A stretch of DNA of 64,000 bases from Leptodesmis sichuanensis A121 (GCF_021379005.1 NZ_CP075171.1:1922001-1986000); one strand, 5' to 3'. Counted from the first letter of the stretch, positions 1 to 9,681 are shown. Notes: generated from the sequence alone by a model not told the origin. Made by a program: numbers and translations.

Positions 1-158
1 AACTGGGGCTGAAAATTCCCCTGGTAGGATACTCTTTTCGCTTCTGTAATCCCTCAAGGGTATCCACTACATCTGGTGTTTAATGGAGGCGAACATGGCA
101 TTTGACAGAGGGTTCTATTCCAGCCAGCAACTGTCTAATTGGTGAGCAGGCCGGGTTC

Positions 159-186
159 TTGTCAAATAGATAAGGTTTCCTACAAT
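159..186 (+). promoter_or_regulatory. Putative sigma-70-type promoter before the EF-G paralogue leader
   Basis: TTGTCA at 159-164 and TACAAT at 181-186 are separated by 16 bases and resemble -35 and -10 elements. Transcription would start near position 192, giving a leader of about 260 bases before the EF-G start codon. The boxes are seen in the sequence; promoter activity is inferred. Confidence 0.4.
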
Positions 187-191
187 TAGGG

Positions 192-360
192 GGGTTACTC
201 AACCTAGTAGATGTGTACTGCTTAGCCCAACTGCAGGCTGAAGCATGGCAAGCTAAAATGATGAATCCTCGGAGTAGCCGACCTCTTCAGGTACGACAGC
301 TTAAATAAGGTCACTACTCCTAAAGGGAGTATGCTTAGTAACAAAAGGGAGTATCTTCAA
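192..360 (+). ncRNA. Candidate structured leader or small RNA with competing helices
   Basis: Several complementary segments occur in this gene-free stretch. 220-227 pairs with 236-244 (8 bp, one bulge). 271-277 (GGAGTAG) pairs with 314-320 (CTACTCC), and 281-284 with 308-311 extends that helix. 316-320 can instead pair with 326-330 (ACTCC-TAAAG-GGAGT), and 241-246 can instead pair with 331-336. GGGAGTAT occurs twice (325-332, 348-355). Mutually exclusive helices behind a plausible promoter suggest a regulatory leader or a separate small RNA. I do not recognise a known family: it lacks the hallmarks of tmRNA, RNase P RNA or a cobalamin riboswitch. No U-tract terminator follows. Positions 1-158 hold nothing else I can identify. 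Confidence 0.3.
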
Positions 361-453
361 TAAGAATGAAATAAGAAGTATCACAGTTAAGCGGTAGTTA
401 AGATCATCTCAGACCGAACCCCCAAAGCCCCTTCTCTACAAGCTCAACGTTCT

Positions 454-2505
454 ATGAATTCCCTCGATCAAATTCGTAACATTGGCATCTCGGCTCATAT
501 CGATGCAGGAAAGACCACCCTGTCTGAGCGTATCCTCTACTACACGAAAAAGATTCACAAAATGCATGAAGTGCATGGCGGGGATAGTGAGTCTGGGGCC
601 ACGATGGATTATATGGAACTGGAGCGAGAAAAGGGCATTACGATTACTTCCGCCGTGATTACCTGTTTCTGGAAAGACTACCAGATTAATTTAATTGATA
701 CTCCCGGTCATGTGGATTTCACCATTGAAGTCGAACGATCGCTGCGGGTACTCGATGGTGCCGTGTTGGTGCTGTGCGGTGTTGGAGGGGTGCAGTCTCA
801 GTCAATTACGGTCGATCGCCAGATGCGACGCTATCGGATTCCCCGGATTATTTTCATCAACAAGTTGGATCGGGTAGGAGCCAATCCCTTTCGAGTGGTC
901 GCTGCAATTCAGGAAAAGCTGGGTGTTACTCCTGTAGTGTTGCAGTATCCGATCGGGTTAGAAGCCCAATTTACGGGTGTGATTGATCTGATTGAAATGA
1001 CCGCCTCCTACTTTGAGGGAGAACATGGGGAAGACTGGATCCAGCGGCCCATTCCAGCGGCACTGCAGGCAGAAGCTCAAGCCGCCAGAGACAAATTATT
1101 GGATCAAATCTCCCTGCGATCGGAAGCAATCACAGCCAAACTGCTCAATGGCGAAGATGTTCCCAGTAACCTGATCCGGGAAACGCTACGAGCAGGTACC
1201 TTAGCCCACGAATTTATTCCCGTCCTGATGGGATCGGCCTTCAAGAATAAAGGGGTTCACAATCTACTGGATGCCATTGGCCTGTATTTACCGTCTCCAG
1301 CAGAACGGGAATTAGTGACGGCGATCGATGGCACCACTGGCATCCGAGTTCCTGTTGCCCCCACCCCCACCCCACCGGTCGTCGGCTTAGGCTTTAAGCT
1401 AACCGAGGATGAGTATGGCCCCCTCACCTACACCCGCCTGTATTCCGGCACCCTGAAGCAGGGCGATCGCCTCTACAATTCCCGCACCCAGAGAACTGTC
1501 CGTGTGGGTCGTCTCGTCCGTCTGGAAGCCGATCGCCGTCAGGAACTGGCCACGATCGCCGCAGGCGAAATTGTTGGCCTGGTGGGAATTGAATGTGCCG
1601 CTGGCGATACGCTGTGTACTCCTGGCACCAACCTGTTCCTGGAAGGGATGGAAGTTCCCGAACCCGTGATGACGATCGCCATTACGCCTAAAAGTAAAGC
1701 GGACAGCGATCGCCTCTCGAAAGCCCTGCAGCGATTTGTTAAAGAAGACCCTACTCTGCGCGTCAGTACCGATCCGGAGTCGCACAAGATCTTACTATCA
1801 GGGATGGGAGAACTCCATTTAGAAATCTATCTGGAGCGCATGAAACGGGAATATCACGCAGAAGCCTATATTGGTAAGCCAGCCGTGGCCTTTCGAGAAA
1901 CCATTACCCGCTCGGCTGACTTTGATTACACCTTCAAACGCCAGACTCCAGGACACGGCCAGTTTGCTCACGTCATCGGTCGCTTAGAACCCTGTGATCA
2001 GCCCTTTATCTTTGAAAATCGAGTGACGGAGGGAGCCATTCCGCCATCCTGGATTCCGGCCTGCGAACAGGGTTTCCGGGATGGCTTAAAAACAGGCTGG
2101 CTGAAGGGCTATCCTGTGATCGGGCTGAAGGTAATTCTGGAGGGCGGCAGTTTTCATCCCACCGAGTCTTCCGATATTGTCTTTCGCGTCGCGGCTCGAC
2201 AGGCGTTTGAAGACGCCTTCAGGCAGGCCCATCCCATTCTCTTAGAACCGATGATGAAACTGGAAGTCGAAACCCCCAGTGAGTTTGTCGGACGCATTCA
2301 GAACAAATTGCTGGCTCGTCGTGCCCTATTACTGGGGTCAGAAACCCGCAACCAGGACACCATCATCTGGGCCGAAGTGCCCCTTCTGGAAATGTTCAGC
2401 TATGCCAGCGAATTGCGATCGCTCTCTCAAGGCATGGCCACTTTCTCAATGGAATTTGCCGAATACCGCCCACTCCCCGAAGCCTTGATCGATCAGGTGA
2501 GATGA
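454..2505 (+). CDS. fusA: Elongation factor G paralogue (translational GTPase)
   Basis: This 683-residue protein has the full EF-G architecture. G1 AHIDAGKT is at residues 14-21, the switch region contains EREKGITI near 57-64, G3 DTPGH is at 82-86 and G4 NKLD at 136-139. Domains II to V follow, ending near the usual EF-G length. EF-G catalyses ribosome translocation and recycling in the cytoplasm. The switch I sequence (ATMDYMELEREKGIT) resembles the mitochondrial EF-G1 type more than the canonical bacterial form. The gene also stands alone, without rpsL, rpsG or tufA, so it is probably a second EF-G and not the main str-operon copy. The ATG at 454 has no clear Shine-Dalgarno sequence. It may be controlled by the structured leader upstream. 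Confidence 0.9.
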   Translation: MNSLDQIRNIGISAHIDAGKTTLSERILYYTKKIHKMHEVHGGDSESGATMDYMELEREKGITITSAVITCFWKDYQINLIDTPGHVDFTIEVERSLRVLDGAVLVLCGVGGVQSQSITVDRQMRRYRIPRIIFINKLDRVGANPFRVVAAIQEKLGVTPVVLQYPIGLEAQFTGVIDLIEMTASYFEGEHGEDWIQRPIPAALQAEAQAARDKLLDQISLRSEAITAKLLNGEDVPSNLIRETLRAGTLAHEFIPVLMGSAFKNKGVHNLLDAIGLYLPSPAERELVTAIDGTTGIRVPVAPTPTPPVVGLGFKLTEDEYGPLTYTRLYSGTLKQGDRLYNSRTQRTVRVGRLVRLEADRRQELATIAAGEIVGLVGIECAAGDTLCTPGTNLFLEGMEVPEPVMTIAITPKSKADSDRLSKALQRFVKEDPTLRVSTDPESHKILLSGMGELHLEIYLERMKREYHAEAYIGKPAVAFRETITRSADFDYTFKRQTPGHGQFAHVIGRLEPCDQPFIFENRVTEGAIPPSWIPACEQGFRDGLKTGWLKGYPVIGLKVILEGGSFHPTESSDIVFRVAARQAFEDAFRQAHPILLEPMMKLEVETPSEFVGRIQNKLLARRALLLGSETRNQDTIIWAEVPLLEMFSYASELRSLSQGMATFSMEFAEYRPLPEALIDQVR

Positions 2506-2609
2506 AGGGCGATCGCTGATAGAAAACTTTGCACTTTCCCTCGCTCACCTCCGAGATTTGGGAGGACAATAGATGTAGAGAGGATGGAATTTAGTCGGGG
2601 GTGACAGGT

Positions 2610-2723
2610 ATGCGACACACCACTCCATTCCCGGATGAACTGAGGGATCTCCTGATTGGGCTAGTTGCATTGATCCTGGCCGTCATGATCTGGGCATTGC
2701 TCATTGTTCCTGCAGCGATTTAA
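2610..2723 (+). CDS. Very small single-pass membrane protein (37 aa)
   Basis: An ATG at 2610 opens a 37-codon frame ending at TAA 2723. The first 13 residues are polar (MRHTTPFPDELRD). One hydrophobic helix follows to the C-terminus (LLIGLVALILAVMIW and on). The codons look like neighbouring genes and the position between two co-oriented genes is free. Size and layout recall cyanobacterial small subunits of membrane complexes, but it does not match PsbX, PsbM, PetM or PetN as I remember them. Function is unknown and translation is inferred. Confidence 0.4.
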   Translation: MRHTTPFPDELRDLLIGLVALILAVMIWALLIVPAAI

Positions 2724-2812
2724 GCAGAATGTCAATTTTGGCAGTAACGCATTATTCGCAATTTCTAGAGGTTGCCAGATTGTGAAGGCGAGCAGGGGGT
2801 AGGTGAGCAGTC

Positions 2813-3343
2813 GTGAATGTTGTGGTCAGTTTGCACGAGCAAGGATTTAGATCTGCATTCAAAGTGCTGCAAGGGTTTGGGGCGGTAAACACCACCAACT
2901 TCTTTAATGTGCTGGGTATGCAGGTGGAGAATATTCCAGAGTTTCTGGAAGCATTGCGCGATGCGATCGCGCAAGCACCTGAGCAGTTTGCGTTTCTGGC
3001 ACGATTAGTTCCGGTGACGACCACATTTACCTTTCAGTCCCCTGCAGAATTTAAGGCCAAAGTGAAAGAGGCGGTGTTCCAGTGGATTCCCCAACTGGCG
3101 GGCAAGCGTTTCCACATTCGGATGCACCGTCGTGGTTTTAAGGGTAGGCTTTCCAGCCATGATGAAGAACGGTTTCTGGATGAGATGGTCTTGCAGGCTC
3201 TGGAACAAGCGGGGACACCCAGCACGATCACCTTCCAGGATCCGGATGCGATTGTGGTGGTCGAAACTGTGGGGCAATGGTGTGGGCTATCTTACTGGAC
3301 GCGGGAAGAACTGCAACGTTATCCCTTTTTAAGGATTGACTGA
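2813..3343 (+). CDS. THUMP-domain protein
   Basis: The 176-residue product starts at GTG 2813 and looks like a stand-alone THUMP protein. The N-terminal part (to about residue 60) resembles the N-terminal fold of THUMP proteins. The segment TFTFQSPAEFKAKVKEAVFQW followed by FHIRMHRRGFKG matches the RNA-binding THUMP core, where a conserved F-x-V/I-R-x-x-R/H-R-G pattern occurs. THUMP domains deliver tRNA to modification enzymes. No methyltransferase or thiolase domain is attached, so it may be an accessory factor. The start is not certain because no strong ribosome-binding site is visible. Transcription is in the same direction as pntA downstream. Confidence 0.65.
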   Translation: MNVVVSLHEQGFRSAFKVLQGFGAVNTTNFFNVLGMQVENIPEFLEALRDAIAQAPEQFAFLARLVPVTTTFTFQSPAEFKAKVKEAVFQWIPQLAGKRFHIRMHRRGFKGRLSSHDEERFLDEMVLQALEQAGTPSTITFQDPDAIVVVETVGQWCGLSYWTREELQRYPFLRID

Positions 3344-3496
3344 GATAGCAATCTTGATCGGGTGGGAGTGAGGTGATTGTCATTTCTGCTGCCAATTGTT
3401 TTCGCTCGTAAACGATTTGTTAAATCATTCTGCAAGAAGCCCTGTTTGTTGCGAGAAACACACCACATTAGAGATGGTTTGCCTGAAGGAAGGGGT

Positions 3497-5131
3497 ATGA
3501 AAGTCGGAATTCCTAAAGAAGTCTTTTCCGGTGAGTGCCGGGTTGCAGCCACTCCAGACACTGCAAGACGGCTGCAAAAGCTGGGTTTTGAGGTTTTAGT
3601 TGAATCTGGAGCGGGGCAGGCGGCTAATTTTCCGGATGAGAGTTACCAGCAAGCGGACTGCACGATCGTTCCAGATGCTGCCAAATTATGGAATGAATCG
3701 GATGTGGTGCTGAAAGTACGGCCTCCGCAGCAGCATCCCGATATTGGTAAGTCGGAAACGGAGTTGTTGCAGGCTGGGAAAACGCTGATCAGCTTTATCT
3801 ATCCGGCTCAGAATCCGGAGTTGTTAGAGGATCTGGCGGCGCGGAAAGCCACGGTACTGGCGATGGATGCCATTCCCCGGATCACCCGTGCCCAGAAAAT
3901 GGATGCCCTCAGTTCAATGGCCAATATCGCCGGATATCGGGCGGTAATTGAAGCAGCCAGTCATTTCGATCGCTTCTTCCCCGGACAAATCACCGCCGCA
4001 GGAAAGGTGCCTCCTGCCAAGGTGTTGATTATTGGAGCAGGAGTTGCGGGATTGGCCGCGATCGGGGCCGCAAAAAATCTAGGGGCGATCGTCCGGGCGT
4101 TTGACACTCGGCCTGTCGTGAAAGAGCAGGTAGAAAGCATGGGAGCCGAATTCCTGGAACTGGAGTTTGCGGAAGATGGCACCGGACAGGGCGGCTACGC
4201 CAAAGTCATGAGTGAAGAGTTTATCAAAGCAGAGATGGCTTTGTTTGCTGAACAGGCCAGGGATGTAGACATCATCATTACCACGGCTCTGATTCCGGGT
4301 GTCAAAGCTCCCCTGCTGATCACTCGTGACATGGTTGAGAGCATGAAAGAGGGATCCGTCGTCGTGGATCTGGCAGCAGAGCAGGGTGGTAACTGCGAAG
4401 TCACCAAACCTGGAGAAGCCTATCGCTATAAGGGAGTCACCATCATTGGCTATACCGATTTACCCAGCCGTATGGCGCAACAAGCCAGTCAGCTTTACGG
4501 TACGAATCTGTTCCACCTGTTAGATGAACTGGGCGGCAGTCAAAACTACTACATTAATTTCGAGAATGAAGTCATTCGCGGTGCCACTGTAGTGCGGGAT
4601 GGTGAAATTACCTGGCCACCCCCCAAACCTGCGGCGGCTCCCACCCCGGCTCCGGCCACTCAGACAACGCCAAAAGTTGAAGCTCCTGTTGCACCGGCCA
4701 AACCTGCACCGGAAGCAGCCAAACCGGAAGTGGCCAAACCTACCGATGCCGCATCTGCAATTGCAACCGGGCAACCAGCCGCCAAAGCGAGTTCTCAAGG
4801 GTTGCTCTGGCTGATCTTAGCTGGACTTGCCCTGGTCGGAATTGGGATCAGCGCCCCGCCCTCCTTCCTGTCTCACCTGACGGTGTTTGTGCTGGCCTGC
4901 TTCGTCGGTTGGCAGGTGATCTGGAATGTGGTGCCAGCGCTGCACACTCCTCTGATGAGCGTCACCAATGCGATCAGCGGCATCATCATCATTGGTGGTA
5001 TTTTGCAACTCTCCGGTGCGCCCACCTCTCCCACCACTATCCTGGGCGCGATCGCCATCCTGATCGGCACTATCAACATCTCTGGTGGTTTTTTAGTCAC
5101 TCAACGAATGCTGAAAATGTTCCAGAAATAA
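3497..5131 (+). CDS. pntA: NAD(P) transhydrogenase alpha subunit, PntAA-PntAB fused
   Basis: The ATG at 3497 sits behind AGGAAGGGG and begins MKVGIPKE, the standard N-terminus, so the 40 extra upstream codons of the open frame are not used. The 544-residue protein has the NAD(H)-binding dI domain (residues about 1-380, with the Rossmann loop GAGVAGLAA). A Pro/Ala-rich linker (about 383-435) and a C-terminal dII block of about four membrane helices follow. With PntB it forms the proton-translocating transhydrogenase that moves hydride between NADH and NADP+ using the proton gradient. dI and the first dII segment are fused here, whereas many bacteria encode them separately. pntB follows after a 165-bp repeat-filled gap. 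Confidence 0.93.
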   Translation: MKVGIPKEVFSGECRVAATPDTARRLQKLGFEVLVESGAGQAANFPDESYQQADCTIVPDAAKLWNESDVVLKVRPPQQHPDIGKSETELLQAGKTLISFIYPAQNPELLEDLAARKATVLAMDAIPRITRAQKMDALSSMANIAGYRAVIEAASHFDRFFPGQITAAGKVPPAKVLIIGAGVAGLAAIGAAKNLGAIVRAFDTRPVVKEQVESMGAEFLELEFAEDGTGQGGYAKVMSEEFIKAEMALFAEQARDVDIIITTALIPGVKAPLLITRDMVESMKEGSVVVDLAAEQGGNCEVTKPGEAYRYKGVTIIGYTDLPSRMAQQASQLYGTNLFHLLDELGGSQNYYINFENEVIRGATVVRDGEITWPPPKPAAAPTPAPATQTTPKVEAPVAPAKPAPEAAKPEVAKPTDAASAIATGQPAAKASSQGLLWLILAGLALVGIGISAPPSFLSHLTVFVLACFVGWQVIWNVVPALHTPLMSVTNAISGIIIIGGILQLSGAPTSPTTILGAIAILIGTINISGGFLVTQRMLKMFQK

Positions 5132-5134
5132 GGC

Positions 5135-5250
5135 AGTGAAAAGTTTTAAGTTTTGAGTTTTAAGTTTTGAATTTTAAGTTCTCAATTGGGAATTCAACCA
5201 AACACTCAAAACCGGGAACTCAACACTTAAAACTCAAAACTCCTAACTCC
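5135..5250. repeat. AT-rich degenerate inverted repeat between pntA and pntB
   Basis: Short units of the type AGTTTTAAGTTTTGAG run up to a centre near 5195 (CAATTGGGAATT). They then return as the complement (ACTCAAAAC, CACTTAAAACTCAAAAC), so the whole region can fold into one long imperfect hairpin. The same unit recurs at 14572-14647 and in short form near 17760. It probably forms an intra-operon hairpin that could protect or attenuate the mRNA. Confidence 0.75.
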
Positions 5251-5296
5251 CCACCCCTCCCCTAATCACTATCCACTCACCCCTCTCCCCAACTCT

Positions 5297-6709
5297 ATGA
5301 CTAGCAGCTTACTCACCGTTTCCTACATCGGGGCCAGTGCCCTGTTTATTCTCAGTCTGGGTGGCCTATCGCATCAGGAATCGGCCCGACGCGGAAATTT
5401 GTTTGGCATTATTGGCATGATTCTGGCGATCGCAGCCACGGCGATCGGTGCAGGCTTGATTAACGGCTTTGGCATCAATGAATACGGCACCCTGGCGGCG
5501 GCAATGTTGCCAGGGGTGATCATTGGCGCGATCGTGGCAGGACGGGTCGCCATGACCTCCATGCCCGAACTGGTGGCAATTTTGCATAGCTTTGTGGGGG
5601 CAGCAGCAGTACTGGTCGGCATTGCCAACTATCTGTCCCCGGTGCAGCCCTTTACCGGAGTTGAAGAAGTCATCCACGAAATCGAAATCTTCGTCGGAGT
5701 GTTTATTGGGGCGGTGACGTTTTCCGGCTCCATTGTAGCGTTCGGCAAGTTACGGGCGTTGATTTCCAGTAAGCCTGTGCTCCTTCCCGGACGACATTTG
5801 CTCAACCTGGCAATGCTGGCGGCTGCCATCTGGCTGGGTAGCTGGTTCCTTGGTGCTGAGGGGTACGATGGCTTACCTCCCCTGCTGATCATGACAGCGA
5901 TCGCGATCGTGCTGGGGGTACATCTGGTGATGGCGATCGGGGGAGCCGATATGCCTGTGGTGATCTCTATGCTCAACAGCTATTCTGGGTGGGCCGCCGC
6001 CGCCGCAGGCTTCATGCTCTCGAATGACTTGCTGATTATTACCGGAGCGCTGGTGGGCAGCAGTGGGGCCATCCTTAGCTACATCATGTGTAAAGCGATG
6101 AACCGATCGTTTATCAGTGTGATTTTGGGAGGCTTCGGCACCGACAGTAGTGCAGCTACCCAACCTGCAGCGCATCTGGAAGGCGAAGTTCACACAACGG
6201 ATCCAGCGGCGACTGCAGAAACCCTGCGAAACGCCAAGAGTGTAGTAATTGTTCCGGGCTATGGCATGGCGGTCGCTCAGGCACAACACTCGGTTTCAGA
6301 AATTACGAAGACGTTGCGGGCGTTGGGCGTGAACGTCCGGTTTGGCATTCATCCCGTAGCAGGACGGATGCCGGGGCACATGAATGTGTTGCTGGCGGAG
6401 GCGAAAGTGCCCTATGACATTGTGCTGGAGATGGATGAAATCAATGATGATCTGCCGGAAACCGATGCAGTGCTGGTGATTGGGGCTAATGATACGGTAA
6501 ATCCCAGTGCGGTAGAAGATCCCCATAGCCCGATCGCCGGGATGCCTGTGGTGGAAGTGTGGAAAGCACATAAAGCGATCGTCATGAAGCGCAGTATGGC
6601 GAGTGGTTATGCCGGAATTGAAAATCCCCTCTTCTATAAAGACAACACGGAAATGCTATTTGGGGATGCGAAAAAGAATTTGGATGCAATTCTGACTCAC
6701 CTGAAGTAA
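5297..6709 (+). CDS. pntB: NAD(P) transhydrogenase beta subunit
   Basis: The 470-residue protein starts at ATG 5297. Residues 1 to about 280 form roughly nine hydrophobic segments (dII, the proton channel). The C-terminal 190 residues form the NADP(H)-binding dIII domain, with [15 protein letters not shown] as the nucleotide-binding loop, then [14 protein letters not shown] and [12 protein letters not shown]. It partners the upstream PntA in the membrane to make NADPH from NADH. Length and motifs are complete. The TAA stop is immediately followed by the ATG of the next gene. Confidence 0.95.
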   Translation: MTSSLLTVSYIGASALFILSLGGLSHQESARRGNLFGIIGMILAIAATAIGAGLINGFGINEYGTLAAAMLPGVIIGAIVAGRVAMTSMPELVAILHSFVGAAAVLVGIANYLSPVQPFTGVEEVIHEIEIFVGVFIGAVTFSGSIVAFGKLRALISSKPVLLPGRHLLNLAMLAAAIWLGSWFLGAEGYDGLPPLLIMTAIAIVLGVHLVMAIGGADMPVVISMLNSYSGWAAAAAGFMLSNDLLIITGALVGSSGAILSYIMCKAMNRSFISVILGGFGTDSSAATQPAAHLEGEVHTTDPAATAETLRNAKSVVIVPGYGMAVAQAQHSVSEITKTLRALGVNVRFGIHPVAGRMPGHMNVLLAEAKVPYDIVLEMDEINDDLPETDAVLVIGANDTVNPSAVEDPHSPIAGMPVVEVWKAHKAIVMKRSMASGYAGIENPLFYKDNTEMLFGDAKKNLDAILTHLK

Positions 6710-8185
6710 ATGAGTAAAAGCGCACTTTTGGGGTTAGTGACCCTGGCCTTGCTGACCTGTTTATTCCTGGTTGGTAGTCAGGGATGGCGATCGCCCTGGA
6801 GTTTTGCAGAAACCCGGCAGACGATTTACTATATAGCACCCAATGGCAAAGACTCTAACGTCGGATCACAACAATCGCCCTGGGCCACCCTCAATCATGC
6901 GGCAGAGGTCGTCCAAGCAGGTGACACCGTTTATCTGCGGGCCGGAACATACACTTTAAGCCAGCAAATCCGCAGCAAAAATTCTGGGACTAAAAATGCC
7001 TGGATTGTTTACGCCGCTTTTCCTGGAGAAGCAGTTGTCCTGGATGCGGAAAGGATTAAAGTACCACCCCCATCTGGCAAGCCACCCTATCCTCATGATC
7101 AGGGTGCATTGCAACTGGAAAACGTCAGCTATATCCGAGTGCAAGGATTGAAGGTCATCAACTCCTACAACTCAGGATTTACGGTGAGAAACAGCCACCA
7201 TATTGAATTACTGAAGAACACGTCTGAAAATTCCTTTTCCCCAGGGATTGGGGTTTGGGGAGGACATGATCATAAAATCATCGGGAATACGGTGATCAAT
7301 GCAAATGATCCCGATCGTGGCTTTGTGGGATTTCCCAAGACTGAGGAAGCTCCCCATGAAGCCATTTCACTAGGTGGAGTCAAGTTTTTTGAAGTTGCCA
7401 GTAACCTGATTTACAACAGTCAGAAAGAAGGAATTGATATTAAAGAAGTCAGTCAACATGGCACTGTGCATGACAATCATGTTCATCACATCAAGCGGCA
7501 GGGTTTGTACGTCGATAGTCACTTTGGCGCACTCAAAGATGTTGAGGTGTTTAATAATCGGGTGCATGACTGTGAAGGAGCCGGATTTGTGGTTTCAGTA
7601 GAAGGAGGAAGTCTGGCTAAGCATATTCGGTTTCACCACAATTTGCTATACAACAATTGGGGTACTGGCATTTTCTTCAGCCGCTGGGGAAATGATGGCC
7701 TGCGAGAGGATGTCAAAATTTACAACAACACCATCTATCACAATGGCTATGGCAAACCGAATTCAGGAGAGAAGTTTTATTGGATTACGGGCGGACTCTA
7801 TTTCTTTTCTACCAACCTGCGGAACATTGAAGTCAAAGACAATATCTTCAGTGAAAATAATGGCTTCCAAATTGGCTACAGCGATCGCTATCTGAAAGAC
7901 CATGCGACGATCACAGCCGCCTTCAATCAAAAAGTCATTAACATTACTCGCAATCTCATCTTTGATCCAAACAATTTCCCCTCTCCCATTTACGCTGGCT
8001 GGCCTCCAGATAATTTTGCGAACATCTACGCCATCAACGGCAATCATGCCATTTTAGAAAACCCGTTATTTGTAGATGCCAAAGCAGGCAACTTCTATTT
8101 GCAGCCCAATTCCCCTGCGATAATCCGGGATGCAACAACAGGGAAACAGGCGATCGGTGCTTTACCCCTGATCTCTGCTCCCTAA
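6710..8185 (+). CDS. Secreted right-handed parallel beta-helix protein (DUF1565/PL-like)
   Basis: The 491-residue product begins with a hydrophobic signal segment (ALLGLVTLALLTCLFLVG). It then has the DUF1565-type motif YYIAPNGKDSNVGSQQSPWAT followed by AGDTVYLRAGTY. A series of coil repeats rich in asparagine (for example IELLKNTSENSF, KIIGNTVINA, VEVFNNRVHDC, VKIYNNTIYHNG) indicates a right-handed parallel beta-helix, as in polysaccharide lyases, pectate-lyase-like proteins and NosD. It is probably exported and acts on or binds polysaccharide; catalysis cannot be assigned. Its ATG directly follows the pntB stop, which suggests co-transcription without implying a shared function. Its 3' end overlaps the convergent hpnB stop by 4 bases. 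Confidence 0.75.
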   Translation: MSKSALLGLVTLALLTCLFLVGSQGWRSPWSFAETRQTIYYIAPNGKDSNVGSQQSPWATLNHAAEVVQAGDTVYLRAGTYTLSQQIRSKNSGTKNAWIVYAAFPGEAVVLDAERIKVPPPSGKPPYPHDQGALQLENVSYIRVQGLKVINSYNSGFTVRNSHHIELLKNTSENSFSPGIGVWGGHDHKIIGNTVINANDPDRGFVGFPKTEEAPHEAISLGGVKFFEVASNLIYNSQKEGIDIKEVSQHGTVHDNHVHHIKRQGLYVDSHFGALKDVEVFNNRVHDCEGAGFVVSVEGGSLAKHIRFHHNLLYNNWGTGIFFSRWGNDGLREDVKIYNNTIYHNGYGKPNSGEKFYWITGGLYFFSTNLRNIEVKDNIFSENNGFQIGYSDRYLKDHATITAAFNQKVINITRNLIFDPNNFPSPIYAGWPPDNFANIYAINGNHAILENPLFVDAKAGNFYLQPNSPAIIRDATTGKQAIGALPLISAP

Positions 8186-9615
8186 TCCCTGGCTGGATAG
8201 ACTCGTCCCTTCCAGGCTCCCCCCTGTCCTCGCCAGTGACGTAGGGCCGAATCCAGGGTCATCAGATTATACAGCAGGGCGATCGCAGGCAAACAGACCG
8301 CCCACAAGGGAGATAAACGATACAGCCAAATCGTAGGTAAATAAGCCAGCGTCATCAATCCCCAACCAACGAATCCGACGGCGGCGATCGGCCAGTGACC
8401 CGTGAGCAGTCCGGCGATCGTACTCACAGGCAATACCAGATAGACCAACACCATGCCCACCAGCGTTCCCAACAGCAACCAGGGCGAATAATGCAACTGG
8501 GTATAGGCTGTCCGTGCCACCATATTCCAGATTGTTTCCAGAGACTCGTAAGGCCGCAGACTGCGAGTGGTTTGAGTTAGCCCCAACCAGATCCTACCTG
8601 TAGGAGGGGAGAGTTGAGAGTGAAGAGCAGAATGTTGGATGTTGGATGTTGGATGTTGGATTTCTCCCCCAGCTTTCCTACCTTCCCTATCTTCTCGATC
8701 TTGTTCATGCCTTCTGCCTCCTGCCTTCTGCCTCCTCGCTTTGACTGCCTTCGCCAAACTGCAGTCGTCAATCAACGCCTGACGTAGAATTTGTAATCCG
8801 CCGATCGCTTGGAGAGTTTCTCGTCGGATCAAAATACAGCCACCAGCAGCACCAGCAATTCTACTATTAGGATTGTTGACCAGAGGAAAGGGATAGAGTT
8901 TTTGAAAGAAGAAAACAAAGGCGGGAATTAGCAACTTTTCCCAGAAACTTGCACAGCGCAGCAGCACCATCAGGGACACCAGATCCAGATCATCCTGCAT
9001 CGCTTTGGCCACCAGTTGATTGAGGTTTTGGCGATCGTGTTCAATGTCAGCATCGGTAAACAGCAGGTATTCTGGCAACGGGGTAAGGGTTTGGGTATAG
9101 CGAACGCCCTGTTCCATGGCCCACAACTTGCCCGTCCAACCTGCCGGAAGTGCTTCCGCCTGCACGATCGTCAACCGGGAAGCCTGCCCCAATTCCTCCG
9201 CCATTTTCTTAGCCACCTCACCTGTGCCATCTGTACTGTGGTCATCCACCAGCACAATCTGAAACGGGCCGGGGTAGGTCTGGGTCAGCAGCGATCGGAT
9301 AGCTCTGGCAATAACATCAGCTTCATTGCGAGCGGGGATAACGGCACAGATGGAAGGGAGTGGGCTTCTGCCGTGAGCATCAGCCGAACGGAGGTGGGGT
9401 GCGGAGAAATTTTGGATTGTGGATTTCGGATTTTGGATTTCTCCCCCATCTCTTCTCCCTTCCCCATCCCCTTCGTTCCCCCCTTTCCCACCCCTCGCTT
9501 CCCCATCCCCTTCCCCCAGCCTCTGATCGCATTGCCAAAAATTTCCCCATAGTGTCAGCAATCCGACCCAGATCGCCAGAGACAGCAGCGCCAAACCTAA
9601 ACCAAGTTCACCCAT
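8182..9615 (-). CDS. hpnB: Hopene-associated glycosyltransferase HpnB with two low-complexity insertions
   Basis: A family 2 glycosyltransferase with an N-terminal membrane helix. The catalytic motifs are VIPARNEADVI, VDDHSTDGT, LLFTDADIEHD and DDCSLAKAV, and three C-terminal helices follow. Its divergent position 66 bp from squalene-hopene cyclase identifies it as HpnB of the hopanoid cluster. I chose the ATG at 9615 over a TTG five codons earlier. Two in-frame repeat-derived insertions are unusual: DNA 9356-9530 encodes a Gly/Glu/Lys-rich stretch plus IQNPKSTIQN, and DNA 8590-8750 encodes a charged stretch plus NIQHPTSNIQHS. Neither belongs to the family core, and the catalytic motifs on both sides stay in frame. 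Confidence 0.85.
   Translation of the reverse strand: MGELGLGLALLSLAIWVGLLTLWGNFWQCDQRLGEGDGEARGGKGGNEGDGEGRRDGGEIQNPKSTIQNFSAPHLRSADAHGRSPLPSICAVIPARNEADVIARAIRSLLTQTYPGPFQIVLVDDHSTDGTGEVAKKMAEELGQASRLTIVQAEALPAGWTGKLWAMEQGVRYTQTLTPLPEYLLFTDADIEHDRQNLNQLVAKAMQDDLDLVSLMVLLRCASFWEKLLIPAFVFFFQKLYPFPLVNNPNSRIAGAAGGCILIRRETLQAIGGLQILRQALIDDCSLAKAVKARRQKAGGRRHEQDREDREGRKAGGEIQHPTSNIQHSALHSQLSPPTGRIWLGLTQTTRSLRPYESLETIWNMVARTAYTQLHYSPWLLLGTLVGMVLVYLVLPVSTIAGLLTGHWPIAAVGFVGWGLMTLAYLPTIWLYRLSPLWAVCLPAIALLYNLMTLDSALRHWRGQGGAWKGRVYPARD
8632..8659. repeat. Heptamer tandem repeat inside hpnB
   Basis: Four exact copies of the 7-bp unit ATGTTGG lie side by side and run on into TGGATTTCTCCC. A similar TGGATT-rich block lies at 9411-9441 in the same gene. 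Such heptamers (TCCAAAA/TTTTGGA type) usually sit between cyanobacterial genes, as they do at 12140-12171, 17920-17950 and 33355-33400 here, but these are inside a coding frame. Confidence 0.85.
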
Positions 9616-9681
9616 GATGACGATTGCCAATGTTACCTACTAGAAGGCACAATACCGAACGATGGTGAGGAGTGTAAACTT

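Noticed and set aside
192-360. Leader RNA as tmRNA, RNase P RNA or 6S RNA
   Set aside because: The hallmark sequences and end pairing of these RNAs are absent, so only an unnamed structured RNA is claimed.
3377-3496. 40-residue extension of PntA
   Set aside because: MKVGIPKE at 3497 is the conserved N-terminus and has a Shine-Dalgarno sequence in front of it.
8632-8659. Tandem heptamers considered as a CRISPR-like array
   Set aside because: Units are 7 bp with no spacers and lie inside a coding frame. No CRISPR array or cas gene was seen anywhere.
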